64,000 bases of DNA from VFJZ01 sp046598415 (GTDB lineage: Bacteria > Actinomycetota > Thermoleophilia > Gaiellales > F1-60-MAGs149), in assembly GCA_046598415.1 (NCBI GenBank), contig JBKJIG010000044.1, positions 1 to 64,000 on the forward strand, in the 5' to 3' direction. The notes under the pieces were generated by a model, which was not told where the DNA came from, searched no databases, and saw only the letters and a list, made by a program, of their open reading frames with translations. The translations under genes and the position numbers were made by a program. This document shows positions 7,818 through 16,114 of the stretch, one piece after another; position 1 is the stretch's first letter, and each line of letters opens with the position of its first letter.

Positions 7818-9193
7818 CAGCGGCGCCTCCAGGGCAGCAGCAGGTCGCGGCCGCGTGTCCACCGGCCGAGGAAGCCCGGTGCGCGGTGGAGCACACCGGA
7901 GCGCGCGACCAGCCGCAGCGGGCCGAGCCCGACCGGGCCGCTCAGACGGTAGAGGAACGGGCGCGACCAGGCGTACGACCAGGCGGTGTAGGCGGTGCGC
8001 TCCAGAACGCCCGGGATGCGCCGCTCGGCGCGATCGCGGCGCAGGTCGAGCAGCAGGTCGTGGATCGGGATCTCGACCGGGCAGATGTCGTCGCACGCTG
8101 CGCACAGGCTGGACGCGTGCGCGACCTCCATACCCTCCGCCTGCGGCTTGAAGAGCGGCGTCAGCACGGCGCCGATCGGCCCGCCGTAGACCCAGCCGTA
8201 GGCGTGGCCGCCGACCTGGCGGTAGACGGGGCAGACGTTCTGGCAGGCGCCGCAGCGGATGCAGTTCAGGATCTCCTGGTAGCCCGTCCCGAGGATCGAA
8301 GACCGGCCGCCGTCGACGATCACGACGTGCATCTGCTCGGGCCCGTCGACCTCGCCCTCGCGCCGTGGCCCGTTGGCCAGGCTGAGGTAGGTCGAGATCG
8401 CCTGGCCCGTGCCGCTGGCGGCCAGCATCGGGATCAGCACGCCGAGGTCGTCGAGGCGCGGCAGGATCCGCTCGACGCCCACCAGGGCGACGTGCACCGG
8501 TGGCAGCGACGTGGCCAGCCGGCCGTTGCCCTCGTTGGTGACGAGCACGACGGTGCCGGTCTCGGCGACGGCGAAGTTGCAGCCGGTGATGCCGACGTCG
8601 GCCTTCAGGAAGCTCTCGCGCAGCTGGGCGCGGGCGAACGCGGTCAGCTCGGCCGCGGTGTCGTCCAGCTCGCGGCCGGCGAGCTTCGAGAACAGCTCGC
8701 GCACCTCGCCCTGCGTCTTGTGGATGATCGGCGCGATCACGTGGCTCGGCCGGTCGCCGTCGAGCTGCACGACGTACTCGCCGAGGTCGGTCTCGACCAC
8801 CTCGATGCCGGCCGCCTCGAGCGCCGGGTTGAGCTCGATCTCCTCGCTCAGCATCGACTTCGACTTCACGGCCAGGCGGGCGCCGGCGTCGTTGCAGATG
8901 CCGACCACGATGCGGTTCGCCTCGGCGGCGTCGGCGGCGAAGTGCACCTGCGTGCCCGCAGCGGCACAGGCGTCGGCGAACTGGGCGACCAGCGCCGGCA
9001 GGTTCGCGACGGCATGCGAGCGGATGTCGCGGGAGAGGCGGCGCAGGGCCGGCCGGTCGTTGTGCTCGAAGCGGTGCCAGAGGTGCGCGACGGTGCCGTC
9101 GACGGCGGCGGGGATCGCCTTGCGCTGGAACGGCTTGACGAGCTGTTCGGCCGCGCGCTCCTCGAACGTGGTGCCGCTCAGATGGTCGCTCAC
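7817..9193 (-). CDS. lutB: LutB-like iron-sulfur LUD protein, lactate utilisation
   Basis: 458 residues. The N-terminal LUD domain shows KSKSMLSEEIELN and ADVGITGCNFAVAETGT. The C-terminal part has two 4Fe-4S ligand clusters, CIRCGACQNVCPVYR and CAACDDICPVEIP, followed by an arginine-rich tail. LutB carries electrons in the LutABC L-lactate-oxidising complex. The GTG at 9193 overlaps the LutA stop by 4 bases. The length and domain order match typical LutB. Confidence 0.9.
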   Translation of the reverse strand: MSDHLSGTTFEERAAEQLVKPFQRKAIPAAVDGTVAHLWHRFEHNDRPALRRLSRDIRSHAVANLPALVAQFADACAAAGTQVHFAADAAEANRIVVGICNDAGARLAVKSKSMLSEEIELNPALEAAGIEVVETDLGEYVVQLDGDRPSHVIAPIIHKTQGEVRELFSKLAGRELDDTAAELTAFARAQLRESFLKADVGITGCNFAVAETGTVVLVTNEGNGRLATSLPPVHVALVGVERILPRLDDLGVLIPMLAASGTGQAISTYLSLANGPRREGEVDGPEQMHVVIVDGGRSSILGTGYQEILNCIRCGACQNVCPVYRQVGGHAYGWVYGGPIGAVLTPLFKPQAEGMEVAHASSLCAACDDICPVEIPIHDLLLDLRRDRAERRIPGVLERTAYTAWSYAWSRPFLYRLSGPVGLGPLRLVARSGVLHRAPGFLGRWTRGRDLLLPWRRR

Positions 9194-9951
9194 GGCAGCG
9201 CCTCCGCGAGCAGCGACGCGAGGTGGATCGTGCGCACGGTGGAGCCGGTGCGCGACAGGCGCCCGCCCAGGTGCAGCAGGCAGCCGCCGTCGCCCGACAC
9301 CAGCGCGTCGACCTCGGCCGTCGCGACGTCGGCGAGCTTGGAGTCGGCCATCGCCACGGACACGTCGGGGTAGCGCACCGAGAACGTGCCGCCGAAGCCG
9401 CAGCAGCGGTCGCTCGACGACAGGTCGACGAACTCCAGCCCCTCGACCGCCTGCAGCAGCTTGCGCGGCGCATCCTTGACCCGCAGCTCGCGCAGGGCGT
9501 GGCACGAGTCGTGGTACGCCACGCGCCCCTGCCAGGTGAAGGCTGGTAGCGGCCGCGCCGCTACCAGCTCCGACCACTCGACGACGCGGGCCGAGACGCC
9601 GCGGGCCAGCTCCTCGTCGCGGTCGCCGTGGAACAGCTCGCGCCAGTGCTTCTTCATCATCGCGCCGCACGAGCCCGAGGGCACGACCACCGGCCCGGTG
9701 GTGGCCGCCAGCGCCCGCACCGTGGGGCGGGCGACACGACGCGCGGCGGCGTCGAAGCCGGAGTTGAACCCCGGCTGCCCGCAGCAGGTCGTGCCCTTCG
9801 CGGTGCCGACGTCGCACCCGCAGGCCTCGAGGACCCGCGTCGCGTCGACCACCGTCTGCGGCGACATCAGATCGCCCAGGCAGGTCGGGAAAAGGATGAC
9901 GGGGAGGCGCCCGGTGGGCGCCTCCCCGTCGTTGGTTCCGGTCTCGGCCAT
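9190..9951 (-). CDS. lutA: LutA-like CCG-domain Fe-S oxidoreductase subunit
   Basis: 253 residues with two cysteine-rich CCG domains: CLGDLM, TTCCGQPGFNSGFD and GSCGAMMKKHW in the first, and DSCHALREL and RCCGFGGTFSV in the second. These bind non-cubane or 4Fe-4S clusters in heterodisulfide-reductase-like proteins. LutA is the first gene of lutABC and the likely electron carrier of the lactate-oxidising complex. It begins immediately downstream of the permease gene on the same strand, so permease and lut genes could be one transcription unit importing and oxidising lactate or a related acid. Confidence 0.88.
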   Translation of the reverse strand: MAETGTNDGEAPTGRLPVILFPTCLGDLMSPQTVVDATRVLEACGCDVGTAKGTTCCGQPGFNSGFDAAARRVARPTVRALAATTGPVVVPSGSCGAMMKKHWRELFHGDRDEELARGVSARVVEWSELVAARPLPAFTWQGRVAYHDSCHALRELRVKDAPRKLLQAVEGLEFVDLSSSDRCCGFGGTFSVRYPDVSVAMADSKLADVATAEVDALVSGDGGCLLHLGGRLSRTGSTVRTIHLASLLAEALP

Positions 9952-9965
9952 CTAGCCGCAGAGTA

Positions 9966-11561
9966 TTACGCTCCCTGGTTGATGAAGCGGCCGAGGATCT
10001 CGTACTTCTGCGGATTCGAGCTGCGCAGGTAGTACGCGTAGCTCAGCGCCGCGAGCGGCACGAGCACGCCGAGGATGCCGATCGGCGAGAACTGCAGCTC
10101 GTTCGACATGTACGCGACATCGATCCACGGGATCTCGAACACCGGGTTGACGTACCAGGCGCCGGCGGCGAGGAAGTACAGGTTCGAGTAGAGCAGCAGC
10201 AGGACGTACGCCTGGCCCAGGAAGCCGATCCACGGCGCCAGACCGGTCTTCCACCAGTGCATCTCCTGCGGATGCTCCTTGCGGAAGTAGAAGAACGTCG
10301 AGAGCGCCGTCAGCGCCTGGACGAGGACGATCCAGATCACGCCCTGCACGGCGAGCCACCCATACATCTCGAGCGGCAGCTTGTCGAGGAACCAGAAGGT
10401 CAGGATCAGCGTCGTGTTCAGCACCATGACGGAGAGGATCGCGACGTGCGGCGTCTTGTGCACCGGATGGGTGCGGCCGAGCGCGCGGGGCATGATGCCC
10501 TCGCGGCCGAGCGCGTACCAGTAGCGGATGCCGGCGTTCAGGAGCGCGGCGCCGCAGGCGAGCGCTCCCGTGACGATCAGCCAGTCCATCGCCGCGGCGG
10601 CGAAGTGGCCCACGTAGGCCTCCATCGGCCCGGTCACGATGTTCGCGAAGCCGGGTACGAAGGTGAAGCCATTCAGGGTCACCGACTCGGTGGCCGCACC
10701 GCCGGCGAAGGCCGTGTCGAGCGCGCCCTTGTGACCGTAGGCGGTCACGACGGCCCACATCATCACGGTGTAGAGCACGCCGACGCCGACGCACGAGAAG
10801 TAGACGGCGATCGGGATCGTCCGCTGTGGATCCTTCGACTCCTCGGCGTAGTTGGGAGCCGCTTCGAAGCCGACCCACGACCAGAACGCGAAGAAGACGC
10901 CGATGCCGGGGGCCACCCCTTCACCGAAGTTCCACGGCAGGATCGGCGAGACCTCGACGCCGGACGCGCCGCCCTGGAACAGCACGCCGAAGGTGAAGAT
11001 CAGGATGATCAGCAGCTCACCGATGAGGGCGACGCCGAGGATCTTGGCCGAGATCTGCACGTCGAAGTAGCCGAGCGCGGCCACGACGACCACCGCGAAC
11101 AGGGCGTACCACACCCAGGGCAGCGAGTCGAAGCCGGTGTGGACGAGCAGCGTGTTCTGCGTGAACGCCGAGAACCCGCCGATCAGCGAGGTGCCGAAGA
11201 TGGTGTACGCGACCATCAGCGAGAACCCGGACATGAGCCCGAGCGGCCGGCCGAGGCCGTGGCTGACGAACGTGTACATGCCGCCCGCGGCGCGGATCTT
11301 GAGGCACATCTGCACGTACGCGACCGAGAAGATCGTCAGGACGATGGTCGCGAACATGAATGCGCCCGGCCCGCCGTAGCCCGACCCGAGCGGGCCCACG
11401 TAGGGCGTGTTGAAGAGCGTCACCGCCAGCGGCGCCGAACCGGTCACGCACAGGAAGAGGACCGAAGTGAGACCGACAGCCGATGCCTTCAGCTGGTGGA
11501 CATCCTCGCGGGTCGAGACGTCCACGTTGCTCACGGTGCCCTCGTGGTGCAGTTCGGTCAA
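9966..11561 (-). CDS. APC-superfamily amino acid/acid permease
   Basis: 531 residues, with about 12 to 14 hydrophobic segments. The N-terminus LKASAVGLTSVLFLCVTGSAP and the first helix-break motif in TLFNTPYVGPLGSG are typical of the APC superfamily, as is GFEAAPNYAEESKDPQRTIP in the middle. The TTG at 11561 has a strong GGGAGG ribosome binding site 5 bases upstream, which favours it over the GTG at 11534. Placed directly in front of lutABC, it is the candidate importer for the substrate of that complex, although APC carriers more often move amino acids. The substrate is inferred only. Confidence 0.83.
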   Translation of the reverse strand: MTELHHEGTVSNVDVSTREDVHQLKASAVGLTSVLFLCVTGSAPLAVTLFNTPYVGPLGSGYGGPGAFMFATIVLTIFSVAYVQMCLKIRAAGGMYTFVSHGLGRPLGLMSGFSLMVAYTIFGTSLIGGFSAFTQNTLLVHTGFDSLPWVWYALFAVVVVAALGYFDVQISAKILGVALIGELLIILIFTFGVLFQGGASGVEVSPILPWNFGEGVAPGIGVFFAFWSWVGFEAAPNYAEESKDPQRTIPIAVYFSCVGVGVLYTVMMWAVVTAYGHKGALDTAFAGGAATESVTLNGFTFVPGFANIVTGPMEAYVGHFAAAAMDWLIVTGALACGAALLNAGIRYWYALGREGIMPRALGRTHPVHKTPHVAILSVMVLNTTLILTFWFLDKLPLEMYGWLAVQGVIWIVLVQALTALSTFFYFRKEHPQEMHWWKTGLAPWIGFLGQAYVLLLLYSNLYFLAAGAWYVNPVFEIPWIDVAYMSNELQFSPIGILGVLVPLAALSYAYYLRSSNPQKYEILGRFINQGA

Positions 11562-11681
11562 GTTGGCCTCCCAGCCTCGTTCCCCACGTGACTTGCTGCG
11601 CAATCTTGCACTGGCAGGGCCGCCGCTGCAAGGGATGGGGCTTGCGTTCGCCGCGTCACCCCGTTCCCCTACACTCGTGGC

Positions 11682-12248
11682 GTGGCCGACGACCTGGAAC
11701 TGCTCCGCGCGGCGCTCGTCGCCGAGGCCGAGGGACAGGCGGTGCTGCTCGCGGGCGGGCGTGCTCCCGAGTCGTTCTCGCGTGCCGCCGCGGCGTACCG
11801 CGCCTCGTGGGAGGAGGCCCCGCCGACGGCGTACGGCCGGCTCGCGGGCGCCATCAAGGCCGCAATTCTGGCCGGCGACGGCGACGGCGACACGGCGCGT
11901 TACGTGCTGACCGAGGTGCCGCCCGGTGCGGGATCGCCGGTGGCGGCCTACGCCGTGGCCGTGGCGCGGCTCGTGCTCGCCGAGGACGCCGCCGCGGCGG
12001 CCGCCGCCGCGGAGATGGCCGCCGGCGGCGAGGCGTTCGAGCGGACCGCAGCGGCGCTGACGGCGCTCGCGCGCCGCGATCGGCCGGCGTACACGGAGGC
12101 GCTGCAGGCGATCGTCGCCGACTTCGAGGGCCGCGACGCCCATCTGACCGGCGTCGCGATCGCCGATACCGCCGTGATGCTGGAGTCGCTGGCGGCGCCG
12201 CGCGACATGGCCGCCGGGCTCGTCTCGCCGGTGCTGCCGCCGGCCTGA
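11682..12248 (+). CDS. Hypothetical alanine-rich soluble protein
   Basis: 188 residues beginning with GTG. The composition is rich in alanine, glutamate and arginine, mostly predicted helix, with no signal peptide or membrane segment. It resembles small uncharacterised actinobacterial proteins built of repeated helical hairpins, but I recognise no family motif. It is divergent from the permease gene with a 120-base gap that must hold both promoters, and convergent with the aminotransferase. Codon bias fits a real gene. Function unknown. Confidence 0.6.
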   Translation: MADDLELLRAALVAEAEGQAVLLAGGRAPESFSRAAAAYRASWEEAPPTAYGRLAGAIKAAILAGDGDGDTARYVLTEVPPGAGSPVAAYAVAVARLVLAEDAAAAAAAAEMAAGGEAFERTAAALTALARRDRPAYTEALQAIVADFEGRDAHLTGVAIADTAVMLESLAAPRDMAAGLVSPVLPPA

Positions 12249-12250
12249 GG

Positions 12251-13420
12251 TCAGGTGGGGACGGCGGCGCGCACGGCCTCGCCGATGCGGCGGATGCCCT
12301 CGGTGACGGTCTCCGGCGCGGCCGCCAGCGAGACGCGCAGCAGTCCGGCACCGCCGGGCCCGAACGTGTCGCCGGGGGCGCACGCGACACCGTGGTCGCG
12401 CACCAGATGCTTCGCGAACTCGAGCGTGTCGGAGGTGGCGGCGGAGACGTCGGCGAAGATGTAGAAGGCGCCGCGCGGCTCGGCCACGAAGAGGCCCTCG
12501 GCCCGCAGCGCGGCGACGGCGAGATCGCGCCGTTCGCGGTAGGCGTCACGCATCTCGCGCACGCAGTCCTGCGGCCCCGAGAGCGCCGCCACCGCCGCCC
12601 ACTGCGCCGGCGCGGTCGGGCACGAGACCTCGACCTCGGGCACCTTGGAGAGCGTGCCGACCAGCTCTGCCGGCGCCGCCAGGTAGCCGATGCGCCACCC
12701 GGTCATGGCGTACGTCTTCGACAGGCTGTAGACGGTGACGACGTTGTCCGGCGCGAACGGCGCCGACGCCACGTGCACGCCGTCGAACGCCATCTCGTCG
12801 TACACCTCGTCGGACAGCACGTAGAGGCCGTTGCGCACGGCGATGTCGACCGTCGCCGCCACCGTGTCGCGGCCCCACACCGCGCCGGTCGGGTTGGACG
12901 GCGTGTTGGTGATCAGCACCTTCACGCCACGCCGCGTCGCGAGCTGCTCGAGGGCGTCCAGGTCGGGCTCGAAGCCGTTCGCCGCCGGCAGCGGGTAGCG
13001 CACGATCTCGAGGCCGAGCAGCGTGCAGATGCCGACGTAGTTGGGCCAGCTCGGATCGGGCACCAGCACCGCGTCGCCACGATCGGCCAGCGCGGCGAGC
13101 GTGCTGAAGACGCCCTGGACGCCGCCGACCGTGGCCACGATCTGGTCGGCACCGACGTCGTGGCCGGCGCGCCGGGTGATGCTCGCGGCCGCAGCCTCGC
13201 GCAGCTCGGTGATGCCGCGGCTGGCCGTGTAGCGGGTGCGGCCGGCGCGGGCCGCGTCGCCGGCGGCCTCGACGATGTGCGGCGGCGTGTCGAAGTCGGG
13301 CTCGCCGAAGCTGAGGTTGAGCGTGTCGCCCCGCTCCATCGCGAGCTCCATGATGGCGCGGATGCCCGAACGGGGCAGGGCCGCCATCGCGGCGCTGGGG
13401 GCGGGTGGACGCGGCGTCAT
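12251..13420 (-). CDS. Class I/II pyridoxal-phosphate aminotransferase
   Basis: 389 residues, the usual length for fold type I aminotransferases. Visible motifs: NLSFGEPDFDTPP at the N-terminus, YTASRGITELREA, ITNTPSNPTGAVW, LSDEVYDEMAFDG, and the PLP-lysine segment VYSLSKTYAMTGWRIGY. The start ATG overlaps the stop of the nitrilase-family gene by 4 bases, so the two are coupled. Aminotransferase plus nitrilase is the layout of glutamine transaminase plus omega-amidase, which recycles the alpha-keto amide left after transamination. The specific amino donor cannot be read from sequence. Confidence 0.88.
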   Translation of the reverse strand: MTPRPPAPSAAMAALPRSGIRAIMELAMERGDTLNLSFGEPDFDTPPHIVEAAGDAARAGRTRYTASRGITELREAAAASITRRAGHDVGADQIVATVGGVQGVFSTLAALADRGDAVLVPDPSWPNYVGICTLLGLEIVRYPLPAANGFEPDLDALEQLATRRGVKVLITNTPSNPTGAVWGRDTVAATVDIAVRNGLYVLSDEVYDEMAFDGVHVASAPFAPDNVVTVYSLSKTYAMTGWRIGYLAAPAELVGTLSKVPEVEVSCPTAPAQWAAVAALSGPQDCVREMRDAYRERRDLAVAALRAEGLFVAEPRGAFYIFADVSAATSDTLEFAKHLVRDHGVACAPGDTFGPGGAGLLRVSLAAAPETVTEGIRRIGEAVRAAVPT

Positions 13421-14232
13421 CGGCTGGCGCGCTCGGCCTGGCGGTTGCGCTCCGGCGACCAGCGCCGGGCCAGCAGCCCGTCGGCGAGCGACAGATCGAT
13501 GTCGGCGGCGACCACGCCGACCTGACCGTAGGGCAACTGGGCGACGAGCGACCCGTCGGGCGCGACGATGCAGGTCGCCGAACCCTGGTCGGGCGCGGCG
13601 TTGTTGGACTGCGCGACGTACACCGTGTTCTCGAGCGCGCGGCACATCAGGGCCTTCTCGTTGTACGGGTTCGACGCGTCGAGCCAGCGCGTCGGCAGCG
13701 GGCCGCCCGCGGTCGTGACCCAGTGCGGCACGAAGATCACCTGGGCGCCGTCGAGGGTCAGCGCGCGGCTGATCTCGGGGTAGCGGAACGCCTCGTGGCA
13801 GATGGCGATGCCGAACGTCAGGCCGCCCGCGGTGAACGTGCGCCGACCGCTGCCCGCGACGTATGGCGCCTCCTCCGACGGGTCGATCTGCGTCTTCGCC
13901 TGCTCGCCGAGGCGGCTGCCGTCGGCATCCAGCACCACGCACACGATCTCGCGGCCGGCCGCGGTCGGGCGCTCGGTGCCGACGATGGTGACGACGCCCG
14001 TCCGGCACACCGCGGCGGCGATCGCGTCGATGGCGCGCTCGAGCGCGTCGGCGGTGACGTCGGGCACCTCGCGCGGCTGGTTGCGGTGGCCCGGCACCGC
14101 CGTCTCGGGCAGGCAGACGATCTGCGCACCGAGGCGCGCGGCCTCGTCCACCGCGGCGATCGCCGCCGGCACCGCCTCGGCGATGGTGGCCGTGAGCGGG
14201 GTCGAGGCGACGGCGATGCGGACGGTCGTCAT
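13417..14232 (-). CDS. Carbon-nitrogen hydrolase (nitrilase superfamily amidase)
   Basis: 271 residues. The Glu-Lys-Cys catalytic triad is visible: Glu in IVCLPETAVPG, Lys in GEQAKTQID, and Cys in GIAICHEAFRYPE. An amide or N-carbamoyl substrate is likely. It overlaps the aminotransferase by 4 bases and follows a formamidase gene on the same strand after 9 bases, so an amide-nitrogen salvage operon is likely. An omega-amidase role (hydrolysing alpha-ketoglutaramate or a similar product) is an inference from the gene pair. The ATG at 14232 starts MTTVRIAVAS, a typical N-terminus. Confidence 0.87.
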   Translation of the reverse strand: MTTVRIAVASTPLTATIAEAVPAAIAAVDEAARLGAQIVCLPETAVPGHRNQPREVPDVTADALERAIDAIAAAVCRTGVVTIVGTERPTAAGREIVCVVLDADGSRLGEQAKTQIDPSEEAPYVAGSGRRTFTAGGLTFGIAICHEAFRYPEISRALTLDGAQVIFVPHWVTTAGGPLPTRWLDASNPYNEKALMCRALENTVYVAQSNNAAPDQGSATCIVAPDGSLVAQLPYGQVGVVAADIDLSLADGLLARRWSPERNRQAERASR

Positions 14233-14241
14233 GGCTGCAGG

Positions 14242-15180
14242 CTACCGGGGGAAAGGCGTCGGGCACGCCGAGATCTTCGGTACCTTGACGCGGGCGATCG
14301 CACTGGCCGGCGACGGCTGGCAGGCCTGGGCGATGCCGACGTCGCACGCCACCGACAGGAAGATGAACGCGTCGGCGATCGTGAATCCCCAGTGGTCGAC
14401 GAGCAGCCGCGCCGCCTCCTCGCAGGCCAGCTCGATGGCCCCGCCGAGGTCGCCGAGCGTCGTGCCGTGCGTGACCCAGCAGTCGGCCAGTTCGGTCACC
14501 GGCCAGATGCCCTGCGCGCCCTTGTGGAGCCCGACCCGGATCACCACCTCGCCCTCGATCTCGACGCCCGTGCCCGAGATCTCGCCATCGCCCATGCAGG
14601 CGTGCATGTCGCCGATCGCGAGCATGCCGCCCGGCTGGCGCACCGGCAGGTACACGGTCGAGCCCGGGCCGTGCAGGTGGTTATCGAGGTTGCCGCCGTG
14701 CTGTCCCGCGAGGAAGTTGATGCACTCCTCGCCACCCGTGGCACAGCCGATCACGCCGACCATCGGCCGCACCGGAAAGCGCACGCGGTCGTTCATGTGG
14801 ATGACGCCGTCCTCGACCCGGAAGATGCGTGTCACCGGGCCGTCGACCAGCCCCGTCAGCTGCCCGAAGCCCGGGATCACCATCGCCGCGCCGCGTGGCC
14901 CGGGGTTGATCTCGAGCAGCTCGACGACCAGCGAGTCGCCGGGCTCGGCGCCGCGCACCGCTATCGGCCCGGTGGCCGAGTTGAGACGCTCCAGGTCGAG
15001 TGACGTGAACAGGTCGGTCTCCTTCGTCACCTGCCCGCTGAAGCAGTCGTTCAGCTCCAGCCGGATCACGGCGCCGGGGTCGACCTCGAGGACCGGCGTC
15101 ATCGACGGCCCGAAGGCCCAGACGTGCTGGTCGCGCGTGATCAGGTGGTCGATTGCGAGCGTTCCCATGGCGGCCATCAT
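14242..15180 (-). CDS. Acetamidase/formamidase family protein
   Basis: About 312 residues. The FmdA/AmdA family pattern is clear: AIDPG-like VLEVDPGAVIRLELNDCF, GPRGAAMVIPGFGQ, GGNLDNHLHGPGSTVYLPV, GDMHACMGDGEISGTGVEIE. These zinc-dependent enzymes hydrolyse formamide or acetamide to ammonia and the acid. ATG codons at 15180, 15177 and 15168 are all possible starts; MGTLAIDHL from 15168 fits the family best. It lies in a run of same-strand genes with the nitrilase, aminotransferase and EamA exporter. A C-terminal remnant of a second member of this family lies at 29513-29677. Confidence 0.87.
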   Translation of the reverse strand: MMAAMGTLAIDHLITRDQHVWAFGPSMTPVLEVDPGAVIRLELNDCFSGQVTKETDLFTSLDLERLNSATGPIAVRGAEPGDSLVVELLEINPGPRGAAMVIPGFGQLTGLVDGPVTRIFRVEDGVIHMNDRVRFPVRPMVGVIGCATGGEECINFLAGQHGGNLDNHLHGPGSTVYLPVRQPGGMLAIGDMHACMGDGEISGTGVEIEGEVVIRVGLHKGAQGIWPVTELADCWVTHGTTLGDLGGAIELACEEAARLLVDHWGFTIADAFIFLSVACDVGIAQACQPSPASAIARVKVPKISACPTPFPR

Positions 15181-15196
15181 GCCACCGGCGGGGCCG

Positions 15197-16063
15197 TCAC
15201 GTGCGCCTCGCCCCGAGGTCGCCGCGCAGCACCAGGAACACGCCGAGAGCTGCCACCGCGAGGCCGACGATCGCCAGCGCGTGCAGCTTCTCGCCGAACA
15301 CGAGGTAGGCCTCGAGCGCGGCCAGCGGCGGCGTCAGGTAGAGCAGCGACGCCGTCTGCGCGGCCGAGCTGCGGCGAATGACGAGCATCAGCAGCGACAC
15401 CGCGCCGATCGACAGCACGAACACCATCCAGGCGAGGCCGCCGATCACCTTCGCCGTCCACTCGATGTGGAAGTTCTCGAAGGTCAGGCTGCCGACGCCG
15501 ACGACCACGGTCGCGGCGGCGTACTGCACCACCGCGGCGGGCCAGATCGCCACGTCGGTGCAGAAGCGCTTCTGGTACAGCGCGCCGGCGGTGATGCCGA
15601 CCAGCGCGACGAACGACAGCGCGACGGCGCCGAAGCTGACGCCCCCGATCGCGAGCCGCTCCCACAGCACGAGCGCGATGCCGACCAGGCCGGCCGCGAA
15701 CCCGAGCCACTGCAGGCGCGCCACGCGCTCGCCCAGCAGCGCCCCGACCAGGCAGGCCGTGACGATCGGCTGCAGCCCGACGATCAACGCCGAGACACCG
15801 GCCGGCAGGCCCTCGGCGATCGACCAGAAGACGCCGCCCAGGTAGATGCCGTGCAGCAGCACGCCGACGACTGCCACGTGGCCCGCCATGCGCCAGCCCA
15901 TCCACTGCGACCGCGTGGCGGCCACGATCACGAGCGCGCACAGGCCGGCCAGCGCGAACCGGACCGTCAGCACCGCCAGCGGATCGGCGTCGCCGACCAC
16001 CAGCCGGGCGCCGACGAAGCCGGTCGACCACAGCAGCACGAAGATCCAGGGCACGAACTTCAC
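15197..16063 (-). CDS. EamA/DMT-family membrane transporter
   Basis: 288 residues with about ten hydrophobic helices in two repeated EamA halves. The first half begins FVPWIFVLLWSTGFVGARLV and has SALIVGLQPIVTACLVG. The second has VSLLMLVIRRSSAAQTASLL and the closing GEKLHALAIVGLAVAALGVF. The family exports or exchanges metabolites such as amino acids. The GTG at 16063 gives the family-typical start. It lies upstream of the formamidase on the same strand and divergent from the class III aminotransferase. Confidence 0.85.
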   Translation of the reverse strand: MKFVPWIFVLLWSTGFVGARLVVGDADPLAVLTVRFALAGLCALVIVAATRSQWMGWRMAGHVAVVGVLLHGIYLGGVFWSIAEGLPAGVSALIVGLQPIVTACLVGALLGERVARLQWLGFAAGLVGIALVLWERLAIGGVSFGAVALSFVALVGITAGALYQKRFCTDVAIWPAAVVQYAAATVVVGVGSLTFENFHIEWTAKVIGGLAWMVFVLSIGAVSLLMLVIRRSSAAQTASLLYLTPPLAALEAYLVFGEKLHALAIVGLAVAALGVFLVLRGDLGARRT

Positions 16064-16114
16064 GGCGCCGAACCGTAGTGCGCCTGCCCGGAGCGGAGTG
16101 GTACCGTCCGCGCC

